Below, in pieces: positions 32,638 to 42,155 of a stretch of 64,000 nucleotides of DNA; position 1 is the first letter of the stretch, and each line of letters begins with the position of its first letter. The notes below the pieces were generated by a model. It did no database searches, was not told where the DNA came from, and saw only the letters and a program-made list of their open reading frames with translations. The position numbers and the translations under genes were made by a program. This DNA is from Cytobacillus oceanisediminis (GTDB lineage: Bacteria > Bacillota > Bacilli > Bacillales > Cytobacillaceae), in the NCBI RefSeq assembly GCF_022811925.1, contig NZ_CP065511.1, forward strand, positions 5,085,001 through 5,149,000, written 5' to 3'.

Positions 32638-34170
32638 TTGAAGAAATTTATCTCAATCATTTTATTTATGGCTTTACTATTTTCAGGGGGTCAATATCCC
32701 AGTGCAGCTGAGGTTAAAACGTACCCGAATAGTGTAAATGTATCTGTGCACATAAACAACAGTCTGACTTTAACCCTTAATGGAAGCTATCAGCTTACAA
32801 ATAGGCAAACTGGCAGCAAGTCCATCATCCCGCCAGGAACAACTATTACGTCATCAAGCAATGGAACAGCCGTAACAGTCTCCTATACCGGATTCAGTCA
32901 ATCCTCGACTTCAGGCTTTGATGTCCAGGAGCTTGCCGGAACCGCAACATTAGCTGTATTCACAAGCCAGACGGATATGAGACGAGGTGCCGATACCTCC
33001 TATTCAAAGATATATACTTTCCAAACAGGAGACAGCGCGAATTACCTTGGTTCCTTCACAAACAAGACAACGGGTGAACTTTGGTATAACGTAACCTTGG
33101 GGTCCTATACAGGGTGGGTTCCAGCCAAAAATGCTAAATTAACAGAAGGGGACAAGCTACCTCTCGCGAAAGTAAGCAATGGCCTTACTTATAGAGGCAG
33201 CTTCTATTTGAAGAAAAACGGTTCCCAGGTTGAAGTAATCAACATGTTGGATATGGAAGATTATCTTAAGGGAGTTGTCCCTAATGAAATGCCAGCCTCA
33301 TGGCATAAGGAGTCCCTTAAAGCACAGGCGATCGCAGCCCGAAGCTATGCAGCCAACATGATGCTCCTTACCAGTACAGCTGCAAGCCAAGTATACAGGG
33401 GATACACTTCTGAAGATACTCGGGCAAATACCGCAATTAAAGAAACAGAAGGCTTGTTAGTAAAATACAACGGAAAGCCAATCCAAACATTTTTCTTTTC
33501 AACGAGCGGAGGCAAAACTGCCAATGTTGGAGATGTTTGGAATTCTAATCAGAGCTCCTTCCCTTACCTGGTTTCAGTCGAGGATAAATACGAAGTATCC
33601 CCTTACAGCAATTGGAGTGAAGAATACTCCGCTGCTGCAATTTTAAAGTCATTCGGTTTTGATAGTACAGCAAAACTGCTGGATATTAGCCTTGAAGTAA
33701 AAGGGGCGAATGGAGAAGTAGGTGCTGTTACAGTTAAAACCACTAAAGGAGATAAAACGGTAAGCGGAAATGAGTCAGTCATCAGAAGGTTATTCCCTGT
33801 CTCAAGCTCTGCACATTATAATCTCCTTTACTCCAACTGGTTTACAATGGAGATAACGAGATCTCAGCCTGCCCTTTCTGTTCAAACGAATAGCGGAATT
33901 TTCCCTATCGAAGATATGAAAGGACAAACCGTACAAACACCGAGCGGACAAATGACGCTAACTGAATCACAGGTATCTGTCCAGACTCCGTCTGGGGTCA
34001 TTACTAGTGAAAGCGGGACAGGTGAGGTACTATCTGTAACCCTTAACGGAAAAGGCTGGGGCCACCGTATTGGCATGAGTCAATATGGAGCAAAGGCCTA
34101 TGCTGAAAACGGCTGGACAGCCAGCCAGATCATTACACATTACTTCAAAGGAACGACCGTTTCTAAATAA
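32638..34170 (+). CDS. SpoIID/LytB domain protein with SH3b domain
   Basis: 510 aa, TTG start 1 nt after the preceding stop, so translation is coupled. Signal peptide about 1-24 (ends PSAAE). One SH3b domain (about 105-165; DMRRGADTSYSKIYT, GELWYNVTL). SpoIID core about 190-500 with VINMLDMEDYLKGVVPNEMP, AQAIAARSYAANM, FFFSTSGGKTANV and the end GKGWGHRIGMSQYGAKAYAE. SpoIID is a lytic transglycosylase; LytB is the vegetative relative that stimulates the LytC amidase. The pairing with an amidase gene supports the LytB-like role. Confidence 0.9.
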   Translation: MKKFISIILFMALLFSGGQYPSAAEVKTYPNSVNVSVHINNSLTLTLNGSYQLTNRQTGSKSIIPPGTTITSSSNGTAVTVSYTGFSQSSTSGFDVQELAGTATLAVFTSQTDMRRGADTSYSKIYTFQTGDSANYLGSFTNKTTGELWYNVTLGSYTGWVPAKNAKLTEGDKLPLAKVSNGLTYRGSFYLKKNGSQVEVINMLDMEDYLKGVVPNEMPASWHKESLKAQAIAARSYAANMMLLTSTAASQVYRGYTSEDTRANTAIKETEGLLVKYNGKPIQTFFFSTSGGKTANVGDVWNSNQSSFPYLVSVEDKYEVSPYSNWSEEYSAAAILKSFGFDSTAKLLDISLEVKGANGEVGAVTVKTTKGDKTVSGNESVIRRLFPVSSSAHYNLLYSNWFTMEITRSQPALSVQTNSGIFPIEDMKGQTVQTPSGQMTLTESQVSVQTPSGVITSESGTGEVLSVTLNGKGWGHRIGMSQYGAKAYAENGWTASQIITHYFKGTTVSK

Positions 34171-34174
34171 AAGT

Positions 34175-34220
34175 AAAAGGAGAGAAGACATGAAGGTTTA
34201 ACCCATGCTTCTCTCCTTTT
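34175..34220. terminator. Bidirectional terminator
   Basis: Stem AAAAGGAGAGAAG / CTTCTCTCCTTTT (13 bp) around a 20-nt loop, T-rich on both strands. It separates the LytB-like gene from the convergent glycosyltransferase gene, whose stop codon is in the loop. Confidence 0.85.
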
Positions 34221-35442
34221 TATTTTCACCTTCCAGATGGTGAATCAGATCTTCAACAATGCTCTTCCAGGAGTATTGATCGATGGCTAATTTTCGGCCG
34301 TTTTGGCACATTTGCTGATAATCCTCACCAGTTATCGCCGCTAATTCTTTAACTGCCGCTGCAATTCCTTCAGGATTTTCCGGAGGTGCGATTCTGCCGC
34401 AATTATATTCATTTAAAATCTCGGCACTCTCTCCAACTCCGCAATACAATACCGGCGTTCCAGTTGAGATGGCCGGAAAAATCTTCGAAGGCCGCGCTCC
34501 TTTAAACAAATCAATATTTCTAAGAGATACAACGCTAAAATCAGATACAGAAAAAATCTTTGGCATTTCTTCTAATGGAACCGAACCATAAAAAGTGACG
34601 TTTGTCAGCTGCAGCTCTTCTTTTAAGGCGAGCAGCTTATCCTTCTCCTGTCCATCCCCTACAAATAAAAAGTGGACATCCGGATGGGAATCCTTAACCA
34701 GGGCAGCTGCCTGCAAAACGGAATCAAGGCCCTGTGCATAACCAAAATTGCCGGCATAAGTGAACACCTTTTTACCTTCCAGCCCGGCTTTTTTTATGAT
34801 GGCCTGGTCTTTATCTAACGGCTTAAAGTAATCAGTATTTACGCCATTGGGCAAAAGGAAAACATCCTCGCTTGATTTCCCCTTCTTGACATAATAGCTG
34901 CATATCCCTTCTGTTGCACCTGCTATTTTCCAGGCATTGCGGTATAGGAAATTCTCCAGTTTTTCAGCCATTCTGATAAAGGTTTTATTCTTAACCAATC
35001 CCAGCTCAACAGCAGATTCCGGCCAAATATCCGCCACATTAAATACAAATTTGGCCCTCTTTAATTTAGCGCCCACCCAGCCCGTTATGCCAAGAAATAA
35101 TGGAGGCGAATTGCAAATGATGACATCTGTAGGCTTTGCTTTTGCCAGAGAATAAAAAGCACTAAACGTAAAAGAAAAATAGGAAGCAAGCCTCTTCCAA
35201 AAGCTTCCTTTCGGTGATGGATAGATCCATGAACGATGGACAGGAATTCCATCCCAATGTTCAAATTGATAAAACCTGCCTTTATATTCATCCGGAATAA
35301 TGCCATGCGGATGATGAGGAAAAGCTGTTAATACTTCCACCTGATGTCCTCTATTCATGAGTTCCTTGCTCACTTCATACACTCGTATTTGAGGAGCACC
35401 TGTTTCAGGGGGAAAATGCTGACATAAATAGATTACTCTCAT
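34198..35442 (-). CDS. Glycosyltransferase family 4, WbuB-like
   Basis: 414 aa, GT-B fold. N-terminal acceptor domain begins VIYLCQHFPPETGAPQIRVY, typical of WbuB-type enzymes. The C-terminal donor domain has FTYAGNFGYAQGLDSVLQAA, VHFLFVGDGQEKDKL and the EX7E-like region FKGARPSKIFPAISTGTP. Last gene of the minus-strand polysaccharide operon. It adds one sugar of the repeat unit at the cytoplasmic membrane face; donor and linkage are not predictable. Confidence 0.88.
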   Translation of the reverse strand: MRVIYLCQHFPPETGAPQIRVYEVSKELMNRGHQVEVLTAFPHHPHGIIPDEYKGRFYQFEHWDGIPVHRSWIYPSPKGSFWKRLASYFSFTFSAFYSLAKAKPTDVIICNSPPLFLGITGWVGAKLKRAKFVFNVADIWPESAVELGLVKNKTFIRMAEKLENFLYRNAWKIAGATEGICSYYVKKGKSSEDVFLLPNGVNTDYFKPLDKDQAIIKKAGLEGKKVFTYAGNFGYAQGLDSVLQAAALVKDSHPDVHFLFVGDGQEKDKLLALKEELQLTNVTFYGSVPLEEMPKIFSVSDFSVVSLRNIDLFKGARPSKIFPAISTGTPVLYCGVGESAEILNEYNCGRIAPPENPEGIAAAVKELAAITGEDYQQMCQNGRKLAIDQYSWKSIVEDLIHHLEGENKKERSMG

Positions 35443-35477
35443 TTTCCCAACTCCAATATGTCTTAATTTATCGTATA

Positions 35478-36560
35478 TTATTTATCGTTTCGTTTTCCGG
35501 AATTAGCTATAGAAGCCCTATAAAGCTTTAGCATCCGGCCGGCATTTTCCTGCCAATCGTAATGATCACGGACATGCTTGACTCCGTTTTGTCCCAGAAT
35601 AGCGCGGAGACCTTCATCGTTCAGCAATTCCGCCACAGCCTTTGCAAGCATGTCAGAGTTTCCTTTAGAGACAATCAGCCCTGTTTCCCGATTCTTTACA
35701 ACTTCTTTTAAACCATCTGCATCCGATACAACAACTGGGACTCCACAAGCCATAGCCTCTACTGCTGTTACTCCAAAGCTTTCTTCAAGGGAAGGCATCA
35801 CAACAACAGCCATTTCACGAAGATAGTTCGGCACCAGATGGTTGGGCACCCGGCCAATAAAGTGGACAGCATCTGCTATTCCCAGTGATCGGCAGAGCTC
35901 TTGATACTCTTCCCTCATAGGTCCGTCGCCAACGATCATAAGCTCCAGATCCTGAAAAGAGGAGCGTAAAATGACGAATGCCTGAAATAAATCACGGAAA
36001 CCGTAGACATCATCCAGCCCTTTGGCAATCCCGATTTTCAAGCTTGTCCCCTCTTCTTTCTTCTTAGGACAAAAAAGGGAAAGGTCAACGCCAAACGGAG
36101 TTACTTCTATTTCCTTATCTGTATACTTGCTTGTTTCCTTAGCCATGATATGGCTTGTAGAACAGATCACATCCGCTTTCCCTAATGTGTATTCCACGAT
36201 CCTGCGATTAACAGTGTTCTTTAATGGGAATTGGTAAATATCTGTACCCCACACGGAAACATAAAATGGATGAAATTGAGTTAAAGCGCCTACTAATCCA
36301 TAGCTTGAAACAAAGTGGGCATGCAGGATATCTGGCTTTAATTCCTTTAATAGCTTGCGCAAATGAGAAACAGCAAATAAGTAGGAAAGCTTGCCCGGCA
36401 AGAGCTTAGGCAGAACAACGGTATGAACCTCTTTAGCGTTTTCCTCAGAGTAATGGTCCTTAAAGGTCATAACCGTAACCTCAATTCCCTGTTGCTTATA
36501 AAAAAGCGCCCATTTATGAGTATGTGATGATTTACTCGGCGAAAGCAGCACTACTTTCAT
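35478..36560 (-). CDS. Glycosyltransferase family 4
   Basis: 360 aa, GT-B fold. HAHFVSSYGLVGALTQFHPF, then VTPFGVDLSLFCP, LELMIVGDGPMREEY and the nucleotide-sugar EX7E motif in MPSLEESFGVTAVEAMACGV. The ATG overlaps the previous gene's stop by 4 nt (ATGA). Cytoplasmic, builds the repeat unit on the lipid carrier. Confidence 0.9.
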   Translation of the reverse strand: MKVVLLSPSKSSHTHKWALFYKQQGIEVTVMTFKDHYSEENAKEVHTVVLPKLLPGKLSYLFAVSHLRKLLKELKPDILHAHFVSSYGLVGALTQFHPFYVSVWGTDIYQFPLKNTVNRRIVEYTLGKADVICSTSHIMAKETSKYTDKEIEVTPFGVDLSLFCPKKKEEGTSLKIGIAKGLDDVYGFRDLFQAFVILRSSFQDLELMIVGDGPMREEYQELCRSLGIADAVHFIGRVPNHLVPNYLREMAVVVMPSLEESFGVTAVEAMACGVPVVVSDADGLKEVVKNRETGLIVSKGNSDMLAKAVAELLNDEGLRAILGQNGVKHVRDHYDWQENAGRMLKLYRASIANSGKRNDK

Positions 36561-37669
36561 GACTGTTCCCCTGTCAGCGAAGCTTTAACTTTTTCCACTC
36601 TTGCTACCCATGAATGATTTCTTAGGAATGTAGCTTCAATATTTGCCTGATATTGCTCAAGGGACTCTGCCATTTCTTTTATTGCTTCAGCCATGGAAGA
36701 AGAATTATCTTTACAGATAACACCATACCTATTGCTTTCAAGAAAACGCTTTTGTGCATCACATGCGGTTGCTATAATCGGCAAACCGTTGGATAAATAC
36801 TCAACAAGCTTTACAGGCATTGAAAAGTTCTGATACTCTGTACATTTTCGCGGGATAAAAGCAAAATCCATCTCCTCATATAGTGAATCAAGCTCACTTC
36901 CGCTAATATGCCGTACGTCAATATCCAGCTCTTTAATTTTCTCTTTATTCGCTTTATCTGCAGCCTCGTATTCCCCTTGTCTGCACACAATCGTCAGCTT
37001 ACAGATCTCTGACTCCTTATTTGCTTCCATTAAAGCATCGAGCATTAAAGATAAACCATAATCTTCCCCATTTATGGCACCAACATAAATGGCCCTGAAA
37101 GGCCCATCATGCTTTTCCCTGGCAGATATAGGCCGCTCTTTTCCGCCCGGAGGCAAGTCAGCCATTTTTCGGTCAATGTCTACATATTGTCCCATCTCCA
37201 GGCTAGGGAGAAAAATCACATCGCAATATTTTTCATAAAATTTCTCTTCAATCCTGTAGATGGACTGCATGATTTTCTTTTTTGCTCCTGTTAACGGATA
37301 GATATGATCAAATTTCCAATACACATCCCGATAAAAAACCCCTACTGGCACATTTTGCTGCTTGAGGTAACGCAGGATTTTCCGATCTATAAATGGCCTT
37401 TTGGGTTTGTGCCCTGGATCTGTAAGCCAAAGGGGAATGGTCTGATTCTCCATATAGCAGAACCATAGGTTATCCAGCTTCCCCGACGAAAGGAGCTGCT
37501 GAAACTGCTGATCCCGCTGATCGGAAGTTCCGGATATCACGATGATATTAACCACATTTTCAGTTCCCCAAGTATGAAAAGCCTTTTTCATTTCAAGCGG
37601 GCGAAGCTTGGATCCGCTATTGGCATTCTCCGATAATGGGAAAGGGTAATAAACTAAAACTGATTTCAT
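36557..37669 (-). CDS. Glycosyltransferase-like protein (divergent GT-B)
   Basis: 370 aa. It begins SVLVYYPFPLSENANSGSKLRP. The C-terminal half has AIYVGAINGEDYGLSLMLDA and FAFIPRKCTEYQNFSMPVKL followed by VEYLSNGLPIIATAC, resembling the donor site of GT-B enzymes. The acceptor half is unusual and I cannot place the family exactly. ATG behind AAAGGAG. Operon with the two other transferases. Confidence 0.75.
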   Translation of the reverse strand: MKSVLVYYPFPLSENANSGSKLRPLEMKKAFHTWGTENVVNIIVISGTSDQRDQQFQQLLSSGKLDNLWFCYMENQTIPLWLTDPGHKPKRPFIDRKILRYLKQQNVPVGVFYRDVYWKFDHIYPLTGAKKKIMQSIYRIEEKFYEKYCDVIFLPSLEMGQYVDIDRKMADLPPGGKERPISAREKHDGPFRAIYVGAINGEDYGLSLMLDALMEANKESEICKLTIVCRQGEYEAADKANKEKIKELDIDVRHISGSELDSLYEEMDFAFIPRKCTEYQNFSMPVKLVEYLSNGLPIIATACDAQKRFLESNRYGVICKDNSSSMAEAIKEMAESLEQYQANIEATFLRNHSWVARVEKVKASLTGEQS

Positions 37670-37773
37670 GCTAATACTCCTTTATTCATGCATTAACTAA
37701 CATGCTTGCCCACTTAACTGCACAAGTTAAACTTTGGTAACGGATAGCACTGCTGGTAAAAGGACTAAACCGT

Positions 37774-38841
37774 TTACGCCTTTAACCCCTGTTCAAGCAC
37801 TTCAACAATTTTGCTGGCAGCTTCTCCGTTTCCGAATAATTGCTTATATTCAGGCTTTACCTCTTTATTAATGGCTTCAGTCATTTTTGTCTGATCTGTC
37901 CCTACAAGGATATTGGCCTCTCCTTCAAGGGTTTCCACCCATTCTGTCTGCTCTCTAACCGTAACACATGGAACCTCCATGAAATAAGCTTCCTTCTGCA
38001 CACCGCCAGAATCTGTTACAATCTTTCGTGCATTTGCCTCAAGCGTTAACATATCAAGATACCCTACTGGATCAATGATTTTCAGATTAGGGATTTCCTC
38101 CACATTTAGACCGTAATCAGCAAGCTTGTGTTTTGTACGCGGGTGAATAGGCCAAACCTTGGTTTCTTCTGTGCTTGAAAATGCCTGAAGAATGCCTTTC
38201 ATTTTTTCCGGATCATCCGTATTTTCAGCACGGTGAATCGTGATGAGCAGATAATCTCCCTTGTTTAGCTGTGCGTCTTCAAGAATACGCGACTTTTCCT
38301 TTGCAAGCTCACGATTATACAAAACGGCGTCATACATGACGTCCCCGATATTGATGACGTTTCTTGTAATATTTTCATTCTTTAGATTTTCAACCGCTGT
38401 ATCCGTCGGGCAGAAAAGGTACTCTGAAATATGGTCAGTCAAGATCCGGTTCACTTCTTCAGGCATAAGCTTATTAAAGCTTCTTAATCCTGCTTCAATA
38501 TGAATGACAGGGATATGAAGCTTTGCAGCAACCAATGAGCCTGCAAGAGTTGAATTTGTATCTCCGTAAACAAGTACATAATCCGGTTTTTCTTTTAGAA
38601 CAATTTCTTCAATTTTAGCCATCATTTCGCCAGTCTGCTTCCCATGGTTTCCGGAACCTACCGCTAAATGATAATCAGGCTTTGGAATATTTAACTCTTC
38701 AAAGAAGATATCCGACATATTGGCATCATAGTGCTGTCCTGTATGTACAATAATTTCCTGATGGTTTTGCCTTAAAGCACGTGAGACTGGAGCAGCCTTT
38801 ATAAATTGAGGGCGTGCGCCTAGAACTGTTACGATTTTCAT
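37774..38841 (-). CDS. wbpI: UDP-N-acetylhexosamine(uronic acid) 2-epimerase, WbpI-like
   Basis: 355 aa. Epimerase 2 family: VTVLGARPQFIKAAPVSRAL, YVLVYGDTNSTLAGSLVAAK, VIHIEAGLRSFNKLMPEEVN and TDSGGVQKEAYFMEVPC. The GARPQFIKA opening, as opposed to GTRPEAIK of WecB/MnaA, and the WbpA/B/E/D neighbours favour C2 epimerisation of UDP-GlcNAc3NAcA to UDP-ManNAc3NAcA. A plain UDP-GlcNAc epimerase is the alternative. Confidence 0.85.
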   Translation of the reverse strand: MKIVTVLGARPQFIKAAPVSRALRQNHQEIIVHTGQHYDANMSDIFFEELNIPKPDYHLAVGSGNHGKQTGEMMAKIEEIVLKEKPDYVLVYGDTNSTLAGSLVAAKLHIPVIHIEAGLRSFNKLMPEEVNRILTDHISEYLFCPTDTAVENLKNENITRNVINIGDVMYDAVLYNRELAKEKSRILEDAQLNKGDYLLITIHRAENTDDPEKMKGILQAFSSTEETKVWPIHPRTKHKLADYGLNVEEIPNLKIIDPVGYLDMLTLEANARKIVTDSGGVQKEAYFMEVPCVTVREQTEWVETLEGEANILVGTDQTKMTEAINKEVKPEYKQLFGNGEAASKIVEVLEQGLKA

Positions 38842-38897
38842 AAACCGAAACCTCCATGTTTTCTAAGTTCGGGAATTGATAATGACAATTATAAAAG

Positions 38898-38925
38898 CGT
38901 AAAGGAGCGATACCGCCCCTATACG
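38898..38925 (-). terminator. Possible attenuator between wbpD and wbpI
   Basis: On the minus strand CGTATAGGGGCG and CGCTCCTTTACG form an imperfect hairpin followed by CTTTTATAATT. It could lower expression of the downstream epimerase and transferases. Confidence 0.4.
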
Positions 38926-38944
38926 TTTAAAAATTTATTAGCTG

Positions 38945-39676
38945 CTATAATAATTCTCTTTCATCAACCATTCTAAGGAACTTCGCAGGAATTCCTTTAA
39001 CTACTGTTTTCTCTTCGGTATCTTTTGTTACTAAAGCCCCGGCAGCTACAAAAGTTTCTTCTGCGACTGTTATACCCGGGAGAATGATGGAAGCACCGCC
39101 AACCCTTGCGCCGCGTTTAACGATTGCTCCTTTGATCTTATCGAATCTTTCTTCTGTTCTTCCCATAAAGTTATCATTAGTAGTCGTAACACACGGAGCA
39201 ATAAATACCTGCTCTTCGAGAGTCGTATAAGCCGTAATATAGGAATTGGATTGAATCTTTGTCCGGCTGCCAATCTTCACATAGTTTTCAACTGTGACAC
39301 CGCGCCCTACAATGACATAATCCCCAATCTCCACGTTTTCCCTTACGCTGGCAAGGTCCGCTATAAGCGTGTTTGAACCAATTGCTGCTCCACGGTAGAT
39401 CACACAATTAGCACCGATCGTGACATCTTCCCCAACCTCAAGCGCCGGAATGGAGTCAGAAAGCTTAACCGTACTCGTTTTTGCCGGTTTTGGCGGTTTT
39501 CCTACAACAGCACCGTCAGCAATCGTTGTATTGTCGCCAATAACCGTATCCTCATGGATCGTAACTCGATTCCCGATGACTACGTTCTGGCCAATCTTTG
39601 CGCCTTTTTCAATGACACTAAAATATCCTACTTTTGCTGAAGAATCTACTGCTGCGGAAGGATCGATAAAGTTCAT
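38945..39676 (-). CDS. wbpD: Left-handed beta-helix N-acetyltransferase, WbpD/WlbB-like
   Basis: 243 aa from ATG 39676 (AAGGGAG 8 nt upstream). Hexapeptide repeats run through most of the protein (AKIGQNVVIGNRVTIHEDTV, GANCVIYRGAAIGSNTLIAD). It acetylates the 3-amino group of UDP-GlcNAc3NA-type uronic acids with acetyl-CoA. The specific call rests on the neighbouring dehydrogenases and aminotransferase, since the fold alone is shared by many acetyltransferases. Confidence 0.85.
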   Translation of the reverse strand: MNFIDPSAAVDSSAKVGYFSVIEKGAKIGQNVVIGNRVTIHEDTVIGDNTTIADGAVVGKPPKPAKTSTVKLSDSIPALEVGEDVTIGANCVIYRGAAIGSNTLIADLASVRENVEIGDYVIVGRGVTVENYVKIGSRTKIQSNSYITAYTTLEEQVFIAPCVTTTNDNFMGRTEERFDKIKGAIVKRGARVGGASIILPGITVAEETFVAAGALVTKDTEEKTVVKGIPAKFLRMVDERELL

Positions 39677-39700
39677 TTTGAGCTCTCCCTTATATAACAA

Positions 39701-41014
39701 TTATAGTTTGTTGTATTTATTAGGTTTTGCAACGTCTTTCATTGCGTTTCTTGTATCAAAAATGGACTTGCTTTCTCGTGCGATCATTTCATAGTCGAAA
39801 TCGGAGTGGTCTGTCGTCAAAAGAACCAAGTCAGATTCATTTAATAGTTCCTTCGTTAATTCAACCGTTTCAACTCGTGTATTACATGACTTGAATGATT
39901 TAACATAAGGATCTACAACTGTGTAATCAGCACCCTGAGCATCTAATAGTTCAATAATTTTAAGGACAGGAGATTCACGCACATCTTCAATATCCTTTTT
40001 ATAAGCAACACCCAATAGTGTAACTTTAGCTCCTCTTAGTGCCTTTCCATCTTCATTTAGAAGGTGCATAGCACGGTTAACAACAAACTCAGGCATTGAG
40101 TTGTTAATTTCTCCGGCTAATTCGATAAGTCTAGTATGATAGTTATATTCTCTGGCTTTCCATGTTAAATAGAATGGATCGATTGGAATACAGTGGCCGC
40201 CAAGACCAGGACCCGGATAGAAAGCCATGAAGCCATAAGGCTTTGTTTTAGCTGCATCAATTACTTCCCATACATCAATTCCCATTCTGTCACACAGAAT
40301 AGCCATTTCGTTGGCTAGGGCAATATTAATATGGCGGAATGTATTTTCGAAAATTTTCTCCATTTCAGCAATAGCCGGGCTTGATACTTCGAAAACATCT
40401 CCTTCGAGTACATTGCGGTATAAAGCAGCAGCTACTTCCGTACAGTTGGCTGTAATACCGCCAACAACTTTAGGCGTGTTCTTCGTTTTGAATTGCTTAT
40501 TGCCTGGGTCAACACGTTCAGGCGAGTAGGCAACAAATACAGTTTCACCTGTTTTAAGGCCTTTTTCCTCCAGGGCAGGTTTAACGATTTCTTCAGTTGT
40601 GCCAGGGTATGTTGTTGACTCAAGAACAACAAGCATGCCTTCATGAGCATATTTGGCAATTTCCTTAGCAGAAGATTCTACATATGAAGTGTCAGGCTGC
40701 TGATAAACGTCAAGAGGGGTTGGGACACAAATCGCCACAGCATCAACTTCCTGGATGCGCTGATAATCAGTTGTCGCTTCCAACTTTCCGCCTTTAACCA
40801 TATCCTTAAGGTCTTCATCCACAACATCGCCAATATAGTTAATACCCATGTTTACTTCTTCTACTCTTGCTGCCTGCACATCAAAGCCAATAACTTTAAA
40901 GCCTGCTTTTGCTTTTTCAACTGCAAGAGGCAGTCCTACATAACCTAACCCAACTACTCCAATGACAGCTTCTTTATTATTAATTTTTTCTAATAGTGTT
41001 TTATGGTGGCTCAT
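39701..41014 (-). CDS. wbpA: UDP-N-acetylglucosamine 6-dehydrogenase, WbpA-like
   Basis: 437 aa. NAD-dependent oxidation of UDP-GlcNAc to the uronic acid. Rossmann motif IGVVGLGYVGLPLAVEKAKA, VVLESTTYPGTTEEIVKPAL, FENTFRHINIALANEMAI, catalytic Cys in GPGLGGHCIPIDPFYLTWKA and C-terminal VTLLGVAYKKDIEDVRESP. The sequence resembles the WbpA/WbpO branch more than UDP-glucose dehydrogenases. First oxidative step of the five-gene pathway. Confidence 0.9.
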   Translation of the reverse strand: MSHHKTLLEKINNKEAVIGVVGLGYVGLPLAVEKAKAGFKVIGFDVQAARVEEVNMGINYIGDVVDEDLKDMVKGGKLEATTDYQRIQEVDAVAICVPTPLDVYQQPDTSYVESSAKEIAKYAHEGMLVVLESTTYPGTTEEIVKPALEEKGLKTGETVFVAYSPERVDPGNKQFKTKNTPKVVGGITANCTEVAAALYRNVLEGDVFEVSSPAIAEMEKIFENTFRHINIALANEMAILCDRMGIDVWEVIDAAKTKPYGFMAFYPGPGLGGHCIPIDPFYLTWKAREYNYHTRLIELAGEINNSMPEFVVNRAMHLLNEDGKALRGAKVTLLGVAYKKDIEDVRESPVLKIIELLDAQGADYTVVDPYVKSFKSCNTRVETVELTKELLNESDLVLLTTDHSDFDYEMIARESKSIFDTRNAMKDVAKPNKYNKL

Positions 41015-41028
41015 TTTCTTCTACTCCT

Positions 41029-42042
41029 TTATTGGATAAAGACTTTTTTTCCAGTTTCTGCGGATTCCAAAATGGATAAAATCAGTTTAACGGGAGCGAT
41101 CCCGTCTTCACCTGTAACAATAGGGTCACGATCTTCTTTAACAGCATACACCATGTCTTCAATAATGCACTGATGCCCTGGCGTGCCAAATGGATCTTTA
41201 CTCACTTCTTCCTTAACGGAGGCTGCTTCTTCCTCTGAGACGCCTTCGATATCCCACGTTTCAATATAATTTGCTGTACGGCCGCTGATTTTCACCGAAG
41301 CCGTTTCACCGAAGACGGAGATAGATTCTTCAAGGTTTTTAGGGTAGATCGTCGTTGCTGCTTCAATAACACCTAAAGCCCCACTCTTGAATTGCACGAC
41401 TGCAGCTGCAACATCCTCTGTTTCAATTTTGCGGAGGCGGGTAGCAGCCATAGCCTGTACCGATTCAACAGGGCCCATCAGCCAAAGCATCAAATCCAGA
41501 TCATGTATAGCCTGATTCATCAATACTCCGCCATCAAATTCTTTCGTGCCGCGCCAGTCAGCTTGATCATAGTATGCTTGGCCGCGATTCCATCTAACCG
41601 TTGCATTGGCATGGCTTAATTTGCCGAAAGAGCCTTTTTCAAGCTCCGCCTTAAGCTTTTGAACACCAGGCCGGAATCGGTTTGGATGGACAACCGCAAG
41701 CTTCACATTATTTTCTTTTGCCACTTTAATCATTTCTACTGAATCCTCAAGCTTCAAAGACATTGGCTTTTCAACGATGATATGCCGCTTATGGTCAGCA
41801 ACCACTTTCGTAAGCCTTGCATGCAGCCCGGATGGTACGCATATATTGACTACATGGATGTCTTTGTTTTCAGTAAGCATTTCATTTAAATCAGTATATT
41901 TTTTCACACCCGGCAAATCAAGTTCGAGCCTTTCAGGGTTTGTATCACATATTGCAAAGAGGTTAGCCCCCTCAACTTTTTGAATGGATTCAATATGCTT
42001 ATTCGCAATATGCCCCATGCCTACAATAGCAAAATTTATCAT
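41029..42042 (-). CDS. wbpB: Gfo/Idh/MocA oxidoreductase, WbpB/WlbA-like 3-dehydrogenase
   Basis: 337 aa from ATG 42042 (AAGGAG 8 nt upstream; twelve earlier codons span that site). NAD Rossmann FAIVGMGHIANKHIESIQKV, the EKP motif in HIIVEKPMSLKLEDSVEM, AVVHPNRFRPGVQKLKAEL and DGGVLMNQAIHDLDLMLWLM. It oxidises C3 of UDP-GlcNAcA; WbpE then transaminates the keto sugar. Confidence 0.88.
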   Translation of the reverse strand: MINFAIVGMGHIANKHIESIQKVEGANLFAICDTNPERLELDLPGVKKYTDLNEMLTENKDIHVVNICVPSGLHARLTKVVADHKRHIIVEKPMSLKLEDSVEMIKVAKENNVKLAVVHPNRFRPGVQKLKAELEKGSFGKLSHANATVRWNRGQAYYDQADWRGTKEFDGGVLMNQAIHDLDLMLWLMGPVESVQAMAATRLRKIETEDVAAAVVQFKSGALGVIEAATTIYPKNLEESISVFGETASVKISGRTANYIETWDIEGVSEEEAASVKEEVSKDPFGTPGHQCIIEDMVYAVKEDRDPIVTGEDGIAPVKLILSILESAETGKKVFIQ

Positions 42043-42113
42043 GCTTCTATCTCCTTCCAAAAGCCTTTTGAAGTTCAAAAAACCTGCAGATGATACTGAA
42101 TTTTAATCAAGTA

Positions 42114-42144
42114 AAGAAAACGCCCCCTTATTAATCGGCGACGT
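42114..42144 (-). terminator. Possible terminator/attenuator after wbpE
   Basis: Stem ACGTCGCC / GGGGGCGT with one mismatch, 9-nt loop, then TTTTCTTT on the minus strand. Partial read-through to wbpB is expected. Confidence 0.5.
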
Positions 42145-42155
42145 CTCCTAAAAAA